Shown piece by piece: positions 1 through 10,475 of a stretch of 41,297 nt of DNA. The notes under the pieces were generated by a model that did no database searches, was not told where the DNA came from, and saw only the letters and a list, made by a program, of their open reading frames with translations. The translations under genes and the position numbers were made by a program. Origin of the DNA: Acanthaster planci (Eukaryota > Echinodermata > Asteroidea > Valvatida > Acanthasteridae); the NCBI RefSeq assembly GCF_001949145.1, contig NW_019091758.1, positions 34,575 to 75,871 of the forward strand. Reading direction: 5' to 3'. Position 1 is the stretch's first letter. Each line of letters starts with the position of its first letter.

Positions 1-1244
1 TGACTGACACCAACTGTATCTACTACACTGTACGCTATTAAAACTCATTGAGTAGTCACAATTGTGTACAACTGTGTGTACCATCATCAGATTCAATTGA
101 ACTGAACTACTGTCTTTAAAATTTGAACAATCGGAGCAATCTTGGACAGCTAAAAAAAAGGTTCACAAAAATTGTAAAACTACGTGTATGTGTGAACTAT
201 AAATACTGGTATATGGATGATTTAGTGTGAAATCAATTAGCAGTGAAAATAAATGTGAATTATGTACCTTTAATGATGTTCAGATGTTGATGATTTTCAA
301 GGCAAAAGGTTATGCCAAAGTGATTCCCAACTGACTGATACAAAAATTTAGTTTTTATTTATAAAAGGGCTGTTTGGAATAACATTGAAACTTGACACAT
401 TTTTCCCCAAATTTTTCCTGGTGCACCGTTTCAGGATACACACAAACACATGTACATTTTATGTGAAAAGTGACACCGTGTGTTATACTTGGTGACAAAG
501 TGTTTTGACTAAGTGTGATCAATTTGACAACAAATATTGAGTCAATGCACTGCATTATCATCTATCCAAAAAAAAGAAATTAGAAATGTGCTTATGTCGG
601 CAAACAAGGCTGTTTCAGCTTTTTTTATGACACATACATGTACTTCAAGGGGTTTACATGTAAGTTGGCGATATTCAAGCCCTCAAGACATTGGCCAGCA
701 AAAAAAAGGCACTGTTTTATTGCCGATGCGGTGTCCGTTACATTGGACGGGTTGAATCACTTTGAATTACCCTTTGAATTCATTAAGAATGCTTGAAAAA
801 GACATCTGATTCAGAACAAAATATGGGCGTGATTTTATGACCATCATAAAAGTTTGATTCTTTTACATGTATTGGACATACATGTACCAGTATCCCTTCC
901 AGTTTGCTTGAAGTAAGTGGGTGTGGTCTGAAACTGTTGCACTATTCTTGTTGGTTGCACTATTGCTTGATTGTTATTTGTAATGTTGACCCAATTTTAT
1001 CTTTGTATTTTAATATGTCTTGACTGACCCAAGGTTTTGATTCATTGTTCAAAATCACACTCCCAGATAAATTGCACACCTGGAAATGTCCAGGAGTGTA
1101 TTTTTTTTTTCGCTCGCCTGCAATTTCCAAATCACAAGGACTGAAAACCTGGTAGAACAAAAAATGTTTTCATCAAATTTTACAGGTTCACTCATTTAAC
1201 TACCAACTTTTCTTTTCGCATGGACAGATAAGATGGGTCACTTC

Positions 1245-1303
1245 TTAACCCTAACACTCCTCAGTCCTCCAACAGGTGAAGGATTGAGGAGCGTTAGGGT
1301 TAA
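1245..1303. repeat. Short near-perfect hairpin with TTAACCCTAAC ends
   Basis: The left arm (1245-1268) and right arm (1280-1303) pair over about 24 bases with two mismatches, both of the G/A kind that wobble pairing tolerates. The loop is about 11 bases. The outer ends read TTAACCCTAAC and GTTAGGGTTAA. It is probably a tiny foldback element. Confidence 0.6.
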
Positions 1304-1909
1304 TGTATGTGGTGTATGTGTCAAATAGAAACCCCATGTATGATTTATATTTATACTTGTATTTACAACCAAATCAAAATTTACATACTCCAACCCTAAT
1401 ATTTAGTGCCACTTTCTGCATTTTTGTTTATCGCATCTCATAATCGCAGTGGACCACTTTCTGAAGTGTTTTTGAACGACAATCATGGGATAAATGTAAA
1501 TTTTTACAAAGTTATTTTTCAGAAATACTAATTTTTGGAACCATAATAAATGTCTCCGGGTATTTGCGATTGAAGCACACACTATGGGCATTAAGTTGAG
1601 ATGCAATTTGTCCGACCCCATACAAAAAAGTTGGCAAAACTACTTCAAACAGCAAAAAATGAGGAAAACTTCTGCTTTTTTGTACCAAGTGTACGTAAAC
1701 TGTTTGACCCCAACTGTACAAGTATCGCCTAGTTTGTGGATAGAAAACTGTTGAGTCTCTACTGACTGACATGGGTGCAAAACGTTTTTTGGAAAGCTTT
1801 TACATGTATCTCAAAAGTGGCATTGGTGATTTGGGACCCATTTTGTTCGGGGGGGAGGGGTCGCATGCTGGTTCACGCTGTACAAGTGTGCGGAGCATAA
1901 ATGTGAAGT

Positions 1910-2172
1910 CTTAGGCCATTTTCCAATACTCAACTTTGTCTCCGTCTCAGGCTTTGTGTAGGAAACCAATCCTCGATTGTGGGCCTGAAGCGTTTAACTT
2001 AAATTGATGTACTGTAATGTTAGGCTCTTTTGCATCATGATGTTTTGTGGCACCATCAGACTTAATATTGTACTTACAACCTCAAAGCATGGAAGAAGAA
2101 ATAGCTCAAAGTCAGGAAGTAAAAAACATTTGAACCTAAGACGGAGCTCAAGTCGAGTATTGGAAACCGGCC
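1910..2172. repeat. Inverted-repeat element (MITE-like)
   Basis: TTTCCAATACTC at about 1920 recurs inverted as GAGTATTGGAAA at about 2155. The similarity extends inward through the CTCCGTCT block and its complement. The arms are about 30 bases and the whole is about 260 bp. No coding content was recognised, and target-site duplications were not resolved. Confidence 0.5.
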
Positions 2173-2280
2173 TTGAGTTATTTCTTGTTCGGTTTGGTTG
2201 GGTTAATTTTTCGGACACGGACTGGAAATCAGTGCCCACTTGTCAGTATGTTAGTGCCCACCTGTACTGAATCCTCTAAT

Positions 2281-2286
2281 TTTAAT
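2281..2286 (-). terminator. Possible poly(A) signal ATTAAA
   Basis: On the minus strand an ATTAAA hexamer lies about 96 nt past the proposed stop codon of the M15-like gene. ATTAAA is the commonest variant of the animal poly(A) signal. A hexamer in AT-rich DNA is weak evidence by itself. Confidence 0.3.
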
Positions 2287-2381
2287 ATGATTTTGCACAC
2301 ATCGTAGGGAGTTAGGGTTGAGAGGCGCAATTTGTCAGAAAACTGATTGAGAAAACACTCAAAAGAGAGGACCCAAATTAG

Positions 2382-2552
2382 TCATTCCCACAGATTGTGT
2401 GCTCTTGGGCAGAAGGCCTTGCTTCCTGCTTTCATGGGTTCACCCACGATGACAACTGCCAGCTGTTCCAAACTAGAACCATCGCTGGCATGGAAGGAAC
2501 GGTCACACTGCGCTGGTAACCAGTGATCGCTCTCTGTCCCACTGGATAGCCC
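2382..2552 (-). CDS. M15-like gene, possible terminal exon
   Basis: After the acceptor TTTGCCCTGCAG the frame is open in phase 0 for 56 codons to TGA at 2384-2382. The intron before it would be only 97 or 121 nt, depending on the donor. The region is GC-rich like the exon before it. A SDHWL stretch could correspond to the second zinc His of M15 proteins, but I could not align the tail with confidence. Confidence 0.35.
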   Translation of the reverse strand, partial: GLSSGTESDHWLPAQCDRSFHASDGSSLEQLAVVIVGEPMKAGSKAFCPRAHNLWE

Positions 2553-5500
2553 CTGCAGGGCAAACCTTCCAAGTGAGCCACTAGCCCGGGCAGATCTTGA
2601 TGGAGCTCTCAATCAAGATCCTGGTGTCAAGGTCATCTCTCTCACTCACACAGACTTTATAGGGAAGCCATACCTGGAACAGGGGAACACACAGCTGCGC
2701 CGCAATGCCGACTAAATCCTCGATGGTGACAGATGTCCCCGGTTCAATTCCCACCGTGACTGCAGACCCGGTGCTGTGATACGCCGTTGAGCTATCGACG
2801 GGCAAGTTGGCCAGCCGTCGAGGTTGATAACCCTTCCGGATGACAATCTGTGAATTAAATTCCAAAGATTCAAAGAAACCACATCAATGTCCACAAATTC
2901 ACCAGATTGAAAAATTTTAACTTCACAAAAAACCACTGCAATTGTACCGGTATTCACTACTCCAGAACATCTGCAACATGCACATTTTTAGTGATCCGTG
3001 CAGAGGAAAGTCCTCAAAAACTGTGCACATTCAGACACACTTTCTGTGGAGGCCACCTAAACCTGGTCAGCTGATCTGGCCACCTGACAAAGTACGATCA
3101 GCTGACACCCATCAACCAATCAACGGCCTTTGGTAGATTTCCATGCTTTCTATTTAACTGGGTAGCATGTGGGGTTGCTTAAACCTTGCACACTCAAATG
3201 TATCATATGCTGTTTTGGAGTCGCTGGCTCTGTTTAACAACTGATGCCAGATTAACTTTTCACACCCAATTGATATGATGAAAAAAAAGTTTCAGCAGGG
3301 CAAAGATGCCTGACCAACATAGGATCCAAAGCCCCATCATGCAGAAAACAGCATTAAACTTCTACACACTGCTGTAATAATTCCTAGCCACAAGACATCC
3401 ATGCTTTTTTCCCCCAACTTTTAACCAAGAAAATCTGAATGAAAGCATGCCCCGAAGGAAGCAAACGCCAAGTTGGAGAGCTCCAAGCAACGGTCCGTAG
3501 TCATCAGGAAGCGGCTTAGAGTTAGCCAAGCCAAAGTTTTAAATCTTTATCCCAGTCGGAATGGAATCCACCTCGACCTTTGACATGTTCTTTGTTGTCA
3601 GCAAAGTGTATTTTTTCTAGTGCTGAGCCTTTGACACCAAATCACTCTGACACCAAATCTGTGAAAATTGGACATACTGTTCCCACAAAATGCCCATTAT
3701 TCCGAGACTGGTCAGCCAGGATTGCACACTTTTTCCACTGACATACTCAATGAACGAATGAACACAGGCCGACGGGCCTGAGGACATAAACTTCAAATAA
3801 TTGTAACAATACTGGGAACTGGATTGAATAAGCCTTTTGCGAGCTAAACCTGAATAAAACTTGGCACACCAATTGCTTTAAATTCATGTGAATGCAACAA
3901 TTTGAATTCTCCATACTAAAGACATTGTTGCTGTACCTCGTGATTAGGGGCAAGCTTTTAGTTACAAAAGAGACACCTTGCACCAACGCACTGTTTTCAA
4001 TGGATTAAGAACGGCGCAAAGGAGCCAGTCCATTCCAGAGATGGTGGTCGCTATGTGAAAACTTGCCCCAAATCATGCGGTATAGCAGCAGTGTCTTTAG
4101 TCTGGGGAATTCAAATTGTCACGTTTATGCGCAATCAGAGTTCACAGCTCCGTGTACCAGATTTTCTTCCCATTCAACTCGCACAGGGCTTATTGAAACT
4201 TTACAGAACTTTATGAGTGTTTGTACACATGCACACCAACCAAGGTTGAAATGAAAAGGTGTGGAGGCAGATGCTTCCGCAGCCCACTTCTTTTACAGTT
4301 AAGAACAAAATTTTAGGAAAAGTTCCTGTTTTACCTTTTGGCCCCTTTGTGAGACATCATTCTGAATTCTCTGAATGCATCTGAAGAGGAGAGGATTGGC
4401 TCGGAAGTACTTGATGTCGGAAGAGATGAAATCTCTAATGAAGAAGTTGAGGGACAGCTTCTTGTTGACGATGCTGGTCGAATCAAACAGGTAGCTACCT
4501 GCAATAGCGTACAATTAATTGGCTCTATCATTTCTGCCTTTGTTCTGAAGTTCCAAAAAATTTCATAATGTACTGCAATGCTGGAGTGGTCAAATGGTCA
4601 CCTAAAGTAAGTGTTCACTTTAGGAAAATGCTGTTCATTTGGCACAAACAATACCCTGTATTCACTGCAACTTTCCGAACAAATTGAGACTTGAGAATTT
4701 TTCTTGCAAAGTTTCCAATAGTGTTTGAAACTCTTTGAATGAATTCTGTTTTACGCCAGTTGACGTGCCAAAAAAAGTTGCGAAAATAAACCAACAACGA
4801 ACTGACCACTGTGTACAAAGGTCACATCAAGTCTCCTTTGGAATGCGATGTGCCATGTATGTAAATATGACATGCAGGTTATCACTCTTCGCTCGAACAA
4901 GGCACCAGTGCATGTAGAATCTATCCAGAACGGGGTATATTATATTATGGCCTTAAATGTACAGGGCATGGAGAAACTTAATTACTATGCATGTGTGCAG
5001 ATCTTCCTTGCGTGACAAGTTTGCCATCGGATCCTTTTATCTCCGGTATTGGATTATTCCTCTTCATGTATGATGAGGGGTCCTGACCAAAAAATTTACC
5101 TCCAGTCCCAAAGAATGTAAAACAACCCATTTTGACGAAGGTACTTGTACAATTCCTTATTTATTTTTTGGACATGTCAACGACACACATGCACTCTTCA
5201 CTCTCACCAGCTAATTACGGGTTATCTTGTATGTAATCTTGTCGGTGCATGTGCATTCTTGTGTCTTTTGATACAAGAACAGTTTGTAAAATGACAAAGG
5301 AACAAGTATGAGCGTTAATTACCCGTATCCTTGACGTCAGACAAGTCAAACACGGTGGGATCAAACTCAGCCTCATCAACAGACAAAGAGTTGAAATCCT
5401 CTCCGGCAGGGAAACTCACCGACTCTGAATTCAAAACGAAAAGATTGTAGAGACTGTACTTCCTGGTATTGTCTGTCAATTGGTCAACAGAAATCACAGT

Positions 5501-8500
5501 GTTATAGTCTTAGGCATCCTTCAGTAGTACATGTACATGTAAAAACAGGCCAACGATACAAACCAAGAATGTCACCTTTTGTGGTCAGATAACGGAAACC
5601 AACTTCACTGTTTGAGAATTTAGAGCAGGGAACAAAACAATTACGGACATAGTAAATACTGAAAATAACTTTTATTACATGTACCGGTAGCTAACATTTC
5701 AATCAGTTAAAATAATGATCCAGGTGAAAAAGTTCAAACAAATGGATTATGTAACCAAACTGCTGTTATTTCAATGAGCCCTGTTCTGTTAATCATTTTC
5801 AGATGTACATGTACAAAACACAAAATCTGACCTAAAGATACGGTATGTACATGTACATGTGTATAAATGTACATGTACATGTACCTCAGTCATGTCAGTA
5901 CCAGGTATACAATACACCTGTACACTGTATACATATATGTACTTGAATTTTGGCTCAGGATGTCCGGATATACTGTACATGTACATGCACATGGAAAGAA
6001 TCTGAAGGTGTACACATGTGATAGCCAAGGTGAACGATATCCTGGACAGGGAACTGGAACTGTTCGTGGAAATTGTCAGTAGATTTGAGACACTGTTTCC
6101 TGGTTTAACTCTTTAAGTGAGCACAGAATCCTATTTATTATAGGAGGAAGTCAGTGGTCCAAAATTCATGAAGTACATGTTCATGTACATGTACACAAGT
6201 CCACAGAGTTAAAGTGAGCATGGTACATTGATATACATAAATGTGTCTATAAAATACATGCATCATGCCCACTTTAACTCTGTGGACTTGTGTACATGTA
6301 CATGTACATTTATGTAGACGCTGGTGAACATCCACTGAATGTACATAAACGGTACACTGTAGCTGAAGCCATGAGTACGACATTTTACGGCTGAGACAAC
6401 TTGATTAATTGCATATTTGAATATCTCACCCTTCAGTTAAAATGAATAGCAACAGTGTCTTTAGTCTGGGGAATTCAAATTGTTACTTTTCTATGCAATC
6501 AGATAACACAGGGTACCAGATTTTATTCAAATTTAACTCGCAAGTGGCTTATTGGTGAATTAGGACCACAAAATACAGGTAGAGAGAAACAAAAAGCTGT
6601 CAGGAAAACGCAAGCTAAATCTGACCTTACTCCTAGGCACTGTATTTAATTGCTGTCTTCAGGTTTACAAGTGTATACATGTAGCCGGCCTATGCAACTT
6701 TGTTACCAAGTAATCAGTTCTTTTCTTTCTGGATTTTCACCTCCAAATATTTGATTTAAAAAATACACCAACAAGACAATCAATCGGATCAAATATTTGT
6801 TGGCACACCCCACAACATTTCAAAAGTACTTTACGCACTTAACGGCTTTGTCCCATTTGTCTTACATGGACGTCTGCATATTTGTTAATTTTAAACTGCT
6901 TGACAAAAACCTAATATTTGTACGACTCTTGAGAAATCATTCGACATCCGAGAAAACATTTGTCAATGCCAAAACAATCCGTTGAGAAATCTACAAACTT
7001 CCTATCAGAACGTACAAACTTCCTATCAGAACGTACATGCACATGCACATATGTATGTACAATGCCCACTGGAGTGGGTTTTGTGCATGAGGCCCACAGT
7101 ATAAATGGACAAACAATCAAGACGTGCAAACATGACACTTGTACTTTCAGTGGTTTGGGGCAGTACGGCAGACCTCCAATGATGAAAATTAACCCTGAGT
7201 TTAAGGTTGTTGGTATGTAACCATGGTGAGGCATTTGTCCCCCCAAAGGGGCATTGTTGACACTCCTTATGCCAATACAAAAATCCTATGCCTGCCAGCC
7301 TCCGAGGGCTTTTGTTGGCATTTCCTTTATTTGATTGGTGAGTCCGGGTTCATATGAAAGGTGAAGGCCTTGGCAACGAGTGTACAGTTTCTGGTTATAT
7401 GCAAAATCTACAGCAAGAGCACAATTGGCCTTCTTAACAGCTATAGTCAAAAAGGTTAAAGGTGTTTAATTACAACATATAACTTTCCTAGTCACAACTA
7501 CTGTACATTTGATAAATGAGAGCATTTACTCTGCTTAATGTGTTAGTACATGTACATGTAGGTTCCTGTAAGTACAGGTAAAGTGATGTGCCAACTAATC
7601 AGCCACTGAAAAAGAAGTTTGCGAAGTCTCCAAACTGTTGTTGTTTAAACACAGCCAGTCCAAATGTACATGTATGTGAATTTCTTGCCAATTTACATGC
7701 ATTAAGAGGATTCCATGCATTTAAGTAACAAACTGCTTTTCACTGCCAACATTGGATTCAATAACCAACACAGATTTTTTTTTTGAGGAATCAAGTACAA
7801 TTTTGCTTTACTCAAAGAACCCTCAATGTTATGAGTTGAAATGTTATACAAAACTCAAGCTATACACTGTACGTGTGCATCTCATTGAGTTACATGTACA
7901 TCAGTGGCTTGTGAAAGTTATCGCCACATTTTAAAAGAGTTTGAGAAACTACCAGCACAGAAACACACATTACCATCGAAGAAGATAAATAGAGCAAATC
8001 CAGTGTTCACATTAATGTAAACCTGAAATGTAATGAAGTTTGCCAGTTTATACCAGACAGATTGGAATGACAGCCTACGTGTATGAGTACATGTACATGC
8101 ATAGAGGAAAATGAGTACAAAAAGTTTCAATTTGTACATGTCAAGATGTTGGCCAGAAATTATAACAGGAAGCCCAAATTTTCAACTTAAAATAACAATA
8201 TGTAACACATTTATTCATAATGGGATTGTCATCAACTTTCGAGTACTGTACATGTACAAAGTTAGCCAGCTCGAAAAGAAAATCACGGTATGCTTGCACT
8301 GGTTTTGAAGTTCAAGTTATGACTGCGGTACCAATTACAAACTCAAAGGGAAAGTGTTGTGTTTATGTTTATGGGTATGCATGTCAGCTGCACAAGAATA
8401 GAAGGTTGTCTCTGACACGCCTTGTCACAGTGGGGTACCCGGTAGGTAACTTAGGTTACCCTACTGCCCTACTGCCCCAACTTTGTCCAGTGCCCACTAT

Positions 8501-10400
8501 TCCCTCTGAACTGTGTCCACACAGCTGAACATGCCCAACTTTGGTCATCAAGAATTTGAGAGAAAAAAGTGTCATTTTAATGACATTGCAAGAAGTGGAC
8601 TGTCACCAATTTAAACAGTTTCTTTATGCCATGGGTGGTGTGTGCTGAATGCTCAATACGGGCTGCGCGATTAGTGCACTTCCAAGAGTTTGCAACGTAT
8701 CAACCAATCACAGTGCGTAGAATCTGTCAACCCTTTTCCAAACGTGCATTGGGCCAACAGGTTTTGTGCACTGTGACTGGTCAGCACGTTGCAAACTCTT
8801 GGAGGTTCACTGTTGTGAAACGCCTATATTAACTCCTGACATGGAGTGTTATCAGCCCAAAATTACCTTTGCAGTCTTTGGAAGAGTCTCCCTTGAACAA
8901 ATGAACCATTGTGGAGTCGTTTTAGGGAAAACATTTCAAGAAAATGCAAATTTGAAATTCTTACCAATTTTTGGGGTTGAAAAATTTATGACTAATGGTA
9001 ATTCAAAATTATTCATTTTCAAGCGTAAATTCCATCCAATTATGGTCGAGTGAAAGGCATACATGAGCATCAGGCTACCGTCCTTTACCCATACAGCGTA
9101 TGTAGCTGCCAAAGGAGCAGAGCCACTAACCATATTAAAAGTTGATTTTTAAGGGGGGGGAGGGAAACCGGAGAAAACCTGTTGTGCCACAGAAGCAAAC
9201 CAATGAAGAACTCCACTCACACATCCCAGGCCAGGAATTGAATCTGGAACCTCAGTGATTAGAGTTGGGTGCTTTACACACTAACCACCTATACCAGCCC
9301 CAGTCTCCCCCCGCCAGTAATAGCATGGTGGCATACATGCACACTAGTGGCAGGATCTTGCATTAGTAGGCCTAGCAGGATACAATTTAAAGGACTACCA
9401 AATTTTAAAATACCAACATGTTCTTTTCCTACTTTCCAAACTTTGCCTATTTCCCTAAGGCAGTGAATCCCCAACAATGCCCAAATTCCCCACAGCTACA
9501 TTAACGTGTTAATGTTTACAGTACGCTTGAATATTTTGGTGGTCTGCCATGTCTCATTCTTTGCCAGCCATGCCAGCCTCGGAAAAACCATATCAACAAC
9601 CAAAACAACGTCGACTGGCAATGACTTGGTTTATTTTGACAACACTAATTTTCAAGTTAAATATTACAACAGCCGTCACAAAGTGATAACATGTCTGAAA
9701 ATTTCCCTAGCTAAATTTCACTGTTTTGCAAAAAGGGAAATTTAGCAAGGGAAATTCCGAAGCATTTACGTAGTTAGAAAACACTTAGGGTGTTTTCAGG
9801 GGGATAGTTTATTTGGGGACTCCACAGTTTTTGTCATTTTAATCTTGCCAAACGGGTAATTCCCCCAAAAAAACAAAGGCAACACTCTCTTTATTGCACT
9901 GGTCCTATTTTTGGAGAAATTTCAAATTGTTAATTGTGAGAAAATGTGACTTTCTTACTGATAAACTTGTCATGCAAATTTGAATCAACTATGTGCCACA
10001 TATTTCAAAACACTCAAAGTTCCCCTCATGATTTCCCTCGTAACTCAAAACTCTACCAATAAACCCTACATTGAGCATGATGTCACAGTCATCTCCTAAG
10101 GTGAATTCAAAAGTTAATGTAGCTCTTTCTTCTAATCAAAGGAACAGGGTCGCCAAATTTACAATCCCTTTTTTCAGACAACTCTCAAAGGCTTGTGCAC
10201 AGGGGCATCAAGTGTTGTCCGTATGGAATTCTTTCCGTCGATTGTTGTTAAGTTTGTAGTTCAATTTCAACTCACCATGAACTTAATAATACTAGTACTG
10301 TAGTAAGCCTGCACTTACCGGCATGAACATGACGAATGCAGTTCAAAACCAACGCTGCTAGGGGCAGAAAAGCAAGAAACATTTGGCCCGTAAAGACCAT
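2382..10400 (-). CDS. Secreted protein with peptidase M15 / VanY-like domain (multi-exon, one or more exons missing)
   Basis: Exons recognised on the minus strand are 10400-10319, 8022-7974, 5472-5323, 4498-4335, 2847-2674 (or to 2650) and possibly 2552-2382. The last five join in phase (0-1, 1-1, 1-0, 0-0, 0-stop). Exon 10400-10319 ends in phase 1, so at least one exon is missing between it and 8022. The first exon encodes a signal peptide. The middle exons encode an unrecognised, probably beta-rich part. The 4498 and 2847 exons fit the peptidase M15 pattern: an NFFIRDF start, a helix after ANPLL, a KGYQ stretch where SGYR is usual, and TAYHSTGSAVTV matching SxHxxGxAxD. The family includes zinc D-Ala-D-Ala carboxypeptidases and is related in fold to hedgehog. 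The zinc-binding Asp is Thr here, so activity is doubtful. I do not recognise a named animal gene. Confidence 0.5.
2674..2847 (-). CDS. M15-like gene, zinc-site exon (Asp replaced by Thr)
   Basis: The acceptor is TTTAATTCACAG. Phase 0 matches the previous exon, and the exon is open for 58 codons to CAG|GTATGG. A second donor, TGT|GTGAGT, would add eight codons and end the exon at 2650. IVIRKGYQPRR matches the strand and SGYR loop of M15 enzymes. TAYHSTGSAVTV matches SxHxxGxAxD with the His kept and the Asp changed to Thr. IEDLVGIA fits the following helix. The stretch was first suspected to be a SINE because of a tRNA-like GGTTCAATTCC on the opposite strand. Confidence 0.6.
3789..3945 (-). 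repeat. Dispersed repeat family A, copy 1 (inverted)
   Basis: Read on the minus strand it starts AGCAACAATGTCTTTAG, followed by an AATTCAAATTGT block and a GCTCGCAAAAGGCTTATT block. The same ordered blocks occur at 4078-4212 and 6448-6560 on the plus strand. Together with copy 2 it forms an inverted pair downstream of the 4.3-4.5 kb exon. Confidence 0.6.
4078..4212 (+). repeat. Dispersed repeat family A, copy 2
   Basis: It starts with AGCAGCAGTGTCTTTAGTC, followed by GGGGAATTCAAATTG, GTACCAGATTTTCTT, and CAACTCGCACAGGGCTTATTG. Copy 3 shares the same blocks in the same order. Confidence 0.6.
4335..4498 (-). CDS. M15-like gene, first half of M15-like domain
   Basis: The acceptor is CTATTGCAG and the donor AAG|GTAAAA, phase 1 to 0, with 54 whole codons. 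The sequence KLSLNFFIRDFISSD then KYFRANPLLFRCIQRIQND fits the start of Peptidase_M15_3-type domains: an F-x-(L/I)-x-(E/D)-F motif, an N-P turn and a long helix. Codon use is much less AT-rich than the flanking introns. Confidence 0.7.
5323..5472 (-). CDS. M15-like gene, acidic linker exon
   Basis: The acceptor is TTGACAG and the donor G|GTAATT, phase 1 to 1, with 49 whole codons. The protein runs from NTRKYSLYNLFVLNSES through an acidic stretch (GEDF, DEAEFDP, DLSDVKDT) that probably links the N-terminal part to the M15-like domain. A second good donor-like site (TCG|GTGAGT) lies inside the exon and could give a shorter form. Confidence 0.65.
5844..5884. repeat. TGTACATGTACA palindromic microsatellite cluster
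   Basis: Repeated units of the self-complementary TACATGTA fill this stretch. Single and double units occur throughout the window, for example near 5528, 6185, 6293, 7550, 8090, 8250, 16294, 17790, 40717 and 40787. Confidence 0.75.
6181..6307. repeat. Foldback hairpin with about 40-bp stem
   Basis: The arm ACACAAGTCCACAGAGTTAA at about 6193 is repeated inverted at about 6274. With the flanking TACATGTA units the stem is about 40 bp with one mismatch, and the loop is about 41 nt. It is MITE-like. If transcribed, it would form a long hairpin RNA. Confidence 0.7.
6448..6560 (+). repeat. Dispersed repeat family A, copy 3
   Basis: It starts with AGCAACAGTGTCTTTAGTC, followed by GGGGAATTCAAATTG, GTACCAGATTTTATT and TAACTCGCAAGTGGCTTATTG. 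Similarity to copy 2 is high over about 110 bp. No coding capacity was recognised. Confidence 0.6.
6993..7034. repeat. Two tandem copies of a 21-bp unit
   Basis: The unit ACAAACTTCCTATCAGAACG plus T occurs twice in direct succession without change. It is intronic in the M15-like gene. Confidence 0.85.
7974..8022 (-). CDS. M15-like gene, 49-nt internal exon
   Basis: The acceptor TTACATTTCAG is followed by a 49-nt exon encoding VYINVNTGFALFIFFD, and the donor is G|GTAATG. Only the phase 0 frame is open. Its last base G joins the first two bases of the next exon to give Asp, so the reading continues FFDDNTRKYSLYN without a break. It looks like a beta-strand pair. Confidence 0.6.
8674..8810. repeat. 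Foldback element with about 45-bp arms
   Basis: CCAAGAGTTTGCAACGT in the left arm is matched by ACGTTGCAAACTCTTGG in the right arm. Pairing continues through the CAATCACAGTGC block with some mismatches, leaving about 40 nt of loop. There is no coding content. It lies in the interval where a missing exon of the M15-like gene should be. Confidence 0.65.
9150..9300 (-). repeat. tRNA-derived SINE
   Basis: On the minus strand, GGTTAGTGTGTAAAGCAC resembles a tRNA A box and GATTCAATTCCTGG a B box. A tail with TTTTCTCCGGTTTCCCTCCC follows, as is common in marine invertebrate tRNA SINEs. No target-site duplication was resolved. Confidence 0.6.
10319..10400 (-). CDS. M15-like gene, exon 1: signal peptide
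   Basis: The exon has 27 codons plus one base. ATG at 10400 has a good context (A at -3, G at +4). The frame is open further upstream but has no other ATG before it. The segment MFLAFLPLAALVLNCIRHVHA is a textbook signal peptide, with likely cleavage after HVHA. The exon ends G|GTAAGT in phase 1. Confidence 0.55.
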
Positions 10401-10475
10401 TTTGACAGTCGTTGTTACGAATGCTACAAGGACATTAAGAAAACGAATGACACGACGAACATAACTTGTCGCCAA

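Larger units (their letters stand above)
1..2280. other. Gene-free left flank
   Basis: I see no convincing exon here. The region is AT-rich, with short open frames of chance length. It holds a near-perfect hairpin at 1245-1303 and an inverted-repeat pair at about 1910-1950 and 2136-2172, listed separately. It lies downstream of the minus-strand gene that ends near 2.4 kb. Confidence 0.6.

Noticed and set aside
2690-2830. tRNA-like SINE (GGTTCAATTCC and GTTGAGCTATCG on the plus strand)
   Set aside because: The A-box-like and B-box-like parts point in opposite directions, and the minus strand is an open, in-phase exon with an M15-like motif, so a SINE is the weaker explanation.
5789-6383. Short open frames rich in Cys, Thr, Val and His
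   Set aside because: They are translations of TACATGTA and CATGTACA repeats.
8965-9105. Candidate extra exon of the M15-like gene (minus strand, TTTGGCAG acceptor, GTAAGA donor, 46 codons)
   Set aside because: Its phase 1-1 joins exon 1 but not the 8022 exon, which needs phase 0, and its AT-rich sequence does not look coding.
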